Shown here: positions 62,136 through 64,000 of the stretch, one piece after another
Layout of the letters: each line of letters starts with the position of its first letter
How positions within the stretch are numbered: the stretch's first letter is position 1
Source of the DNA: Treponema sp.
GTDB taxonomy: Bacteria > Spirochaetota > Spirochaetia > Treponematales > Treponemataceae
NCBI GenBank assembly: GCA_017464425.1
Contig: JAFUDX010000007.1
Coordinates: 1-64,000 of the forward strand
Direction of reading: 5' to 3'
DNA length: 64,000 nt
Translations under genes and position numbers: made by a program
Notes under the pieces: model-generated
The model's database searches: none
What the model was told of the DNA's origin: nothing
What the model saw: only the letters and a program-made list of their open reading frames with translations

Positions 62136-62924
62136 ATGAAGAAGAAATTTTTTTTAGGATTCATTTCTTTTTTATCAGTGTTTCAGGCTGTTTTTTCTCA
62201 GTCAGTTTCTTCTGAAATTCTTGACAAGGTAAAAGAATCTGGGGAATTGCATAGCATTTTTTTGAATAATGAAGCGGTTCTGTTGTCATTGGTTCCCCAT
62301 ACGGAGCTTTCTTCGGCGGCGGTGTCTCACTGGGATAGCACGGAAAAGCCGAGACTCACCATCGAAAAACTTTTTTATCTTGACAAGCAATCCTTGCTGT
62401 CAAAAAAAAATACTTCTTCTGATAGTGATTCTCTTTCAATCGAAAAAGTTTCAAAGGTAATTCGCTCGATTTCAACTATGAAGGGAACGGAATATTATTC
62501 AAATCGTCATAAAAAATGGGAAACGCTTTATCATGAGACATATCTTGTAAAGTCAAAGACGGAAAAAGTTCCTGTGCCTGATGCTACGGACGGTTCTGCG
62601 GATGGAAGGACGCTCTATTGTATGCAAAATGATAATTCGTTTGGAAAATGTTACTATGAACTGAATTATAAACAGCGACAGAATGAAGTGAGCGTTTGCT
62701 TCGATAATTTTGAGCCACTCAAATTTGGCTTTATTACGGCGGCTAAAGCTCATAATGTGAAGATAAATCTTGTGGTAGTTGATGAAGGTGACCATTTTTT
62801 GGTCTATCTGATGGTTCAAGCATACTATCCAAAAATCGCGATGCTTGAGGATAAAATGATAGATTCATTTAATGCGCGTGTTGACTCAATTTACAAGTGG
62901 TTTGTCGCACAGATGTCAAAATAA
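62136..62924 (+). CDS. Exported protein of unknown function
   Basis: The product is 262 aa. The signal peptide is MKKKFFLGFISFLSVFQAVFSQ. It contains SIFLNNEAVLLSLVPHTELSS, ISTMKGTEYYSNRHKKWETLYHETYLVKS and a C-terminal VDEGDHFLVYLMVQAYYP. A protein of this type occurs in several treponemes (a DUF6675-like pattern, from memory). No catalytic motif is visible. It ends 11 bp before the pectinesterase-like gene, so the two are probably co-transcribed. Confidence 0.65.
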   Translation: MKKKFFLGFISFLSVFQAVFSQSVSSEILDKVKESGELHSIFLNNEAVLLSLVPHTELSSAAVSHWDSTEKPRLTIEKLFYLDKQSLLSKKNTSSDSDSLSIEKVSKVIRSISTMKGTEYYSNRHKKWETLYHETYLVKSKTEKVPVPDATDGSADGRTLYCMQNDNSFGKCYYELNYKQRQNEVSVCFDNFEPLKFGFITAAKAHNVKINLVVVDEGDHFLVYLMVQAYYPKIAMLEDKMIDSFNARVDSIYKWFVAQMSK

Positions 62925-62935
62925 GGAAATTTCTA

Positions 62936-63898
62936 ATGAAATATCATGTAAAACCAGGAGATTCGTTGGCTCACCTTTTCGCTCGTATTTCTCCGTCTGA
63001 AGAGCAAATTCATATTCTTCTTGCTGATGGAACGCATGAGGGGCTTGTACACAATCGGCTTTTTTATAATCTTCCTAATCCTCTTGTAATCGAAAGTGCT
63101 TCTGGCAACAAAGAAAGTTGTGTGCTGCGTTCAGAAAATTGTGAGGCATATCACAAAGACACCGAAAATCGTGCCGTACTCACCTTTGGCGAACAGTGTA
63201 CGACTGTCACATTGCGGAATTTTACGATAGAAAACACGCATGTTAAAACTTGTGACGATGCTTCGCTCGGAAATCAAGCGGAGGCGATTTGCTTTCATTG
63301 TCAAACAGGGAACTTGCTCTGCGAAGGAATGAATTTTATAAGCAGGCAAGATACAATTCATGTGAAAGGGAACTCTTTTTTTACGAATTGTTTTGTTTCT
63401 GGCGATGTTGATTTTATTTGGGGGTATTGCGACACTGCTGTTTTTAAGAATTGTGTTCTTCATACTCGTTCTGATAATCGTGGAAATGACAGGCCTGCAT
63501 ATGTTCTTCAAAGCCGGGCGTTGAACGGTAAGCCTGGATTTGTTTTTATTCAGTGTGAATTTACGGCAGAAAATCGTGGAAAAAACGCAAAATTGTATAT
63601 TGGCCGCTCTCAGGGAACAGGAAAGCCTGACAGTGTGGATCGCTGGGATTCGATTGCGCTCGTGAATTGTACGGTTTCAGAATTGTATGATGCTGCCCTC
63701 TGGACTGATGAAAATGGGACGAGGGCTGTCTTTCCTGAAAAGGGGAGCGCATTGGTCGGCTGGCGGCAGTTTGGAACAAAAATCGCCCATGCAGACGGCA
63801 GAATATCTGATTATGATTCATCGTATCAGGAGCGGCATGGGTATACGATGTCCGAAACTGATGTTAAAGAATTGCTTGATGCATTGCCAAAAAAATAA
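62936..63898 (+). CDS. Pectinesterase-like protein without a signal peptide
   Basis: The product is 320 aa from the ATG at 62936. The right-handed beta-helix pattern of carbohydrate esterase family 8 is clear. The active-site residues can be placed: Gln138 and Asp139 in SRQDTI, Asp159 in GDVDFIWG and Arg224 in YIGRSQG (GRxW in most pectinesterases). It would remove methyl groups from pectin. There is no signal peptide, so it should act in the cytoplasm on imported oligomers, or be exported in some other way. It follows the exported protein gene by 11 bp. Confidence 0.8.
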   Translation: MKYHVKPGDSLAHLFARISPSEEQIHILLADGTHEGLVHNRLFYNLPNPLVIESASGNKESCVLRSENCEAYHKDTENRAVLTFGEQCTTVTLRNFTIENTHVKTCDDASLGNQAEAICFHCQTGNLLCEGMNFISRQDTIHVKGNSFFTNCFVSGDVDFIWGYCDTAVFKNCVLHTRSDNRGNDRPAYVLQSRALNGKPGFVFIQCEFTAENRGKNAKLYIGRSQGTGKPDSVDRWDSIALVNCTVSELYDAALWTDENGTRAVFPEKGSALVGWRQFGTKIAHADGRISDYDSSYQERHGYTMSETDVKELLDALPKK

Positions 63899-63980
63899 AA
63901 TGCTTATAAATTCTCTTTATATAACAGAAACTTAATACTTGGTTAAGGAATCATTAAGGCAAATACGTTAGAATGTCAGT

Positions 63981-64000
63981 ATGAAGAAAATATTCGGAGT
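63981..64000 (+). CDS. Start of a further gene, cut by the window edge
   Basis: ATGAAGAAAATATTCGGAG at 63981 could open a gene with a signal peptide. A TTAGAAT -10-like box lies about 10 bp upstream, with no ribosome site. Too little remains to say more. Confidence 0.4.

Overview
This window comes from a spirochaete of the genus Treponema, most likely a gut, rumen or oral commensal. The main signs are: the S10-spc-alpha ribosomal run begins with tuf and has no rpsD between rpsK and rpoA; AlaS is short (607 aa); HPr and HprK sit together; groES stands without groEL; and there are many exported lipoproteins with relaxed lipoboxes. TGA, TAA and TAG are all used as stops.

Positions 1-5540 are an accessory island. 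It holds a nuclease/transposase-family gene broken by a Trp-to-TGA change. A module of 35-bp upstream block, lipoprotein, terminator, BrnT toxin and BrnA antitoxin occurs twice, and the first BrnA lacks its C-terminal domain. Between the copies lie a decayed ToxN/AbiQ-like (type III) toxin and an AAA ATPase. The ATPase gene is preceded by a lattice of TATAAA boxes spaced exactly 10 or 19 bp apart. Positions 5540-7770 encode a VWA-domain protein and an omptin-like outer membrane protease.

Positions 7770-31000 are mostly core genes: holA, lexA, ptsH, hprK and hpf on the minus strand, then alaS, a PpiC/SurA-type chaperone, nusB, a TPR lipoprotein, groES, uvrC, a LamG/FN3 protein, a large TPR protein, the LPP20/COG3014/LpoB lipoprotein trio, an ABC binding protein and permease without an ATPase, and a membrane adenylate cyclase. 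Positions 31000-46500 hold a thioesterase-LolA pair, a Wza-like export protein, two XRE regulators with repeat-rich operators, pepQ, galE, an EAL phosphodiesterase, an ABC-F ATPase, a DUF234-type ATPase with its own repeat array, and a small unit of strong promoter, structured non-coding RNA, terminator and PBECR4-like nuclease. That last unit is laid out like a type III toxin-antitoxin system and is the best candidate here for an undescribed system.

Positions 46900-62080 are tuf plus the ribosomal protein operon through secY, rpoA, rplQ and a small zinc-ribbon protein, ending at a clear terminator. Several spacers in this operon can form strong hairpins. The window ends with an exported protein of unknown function, a pectinesterase-like protein with no signal peptide, and the start of another gene. 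Palindromic and heptad repeats are scattered through the window. Two of them lie in frame inside coding sequence (uvrC and the ABC-F gene), at linkers between domains.
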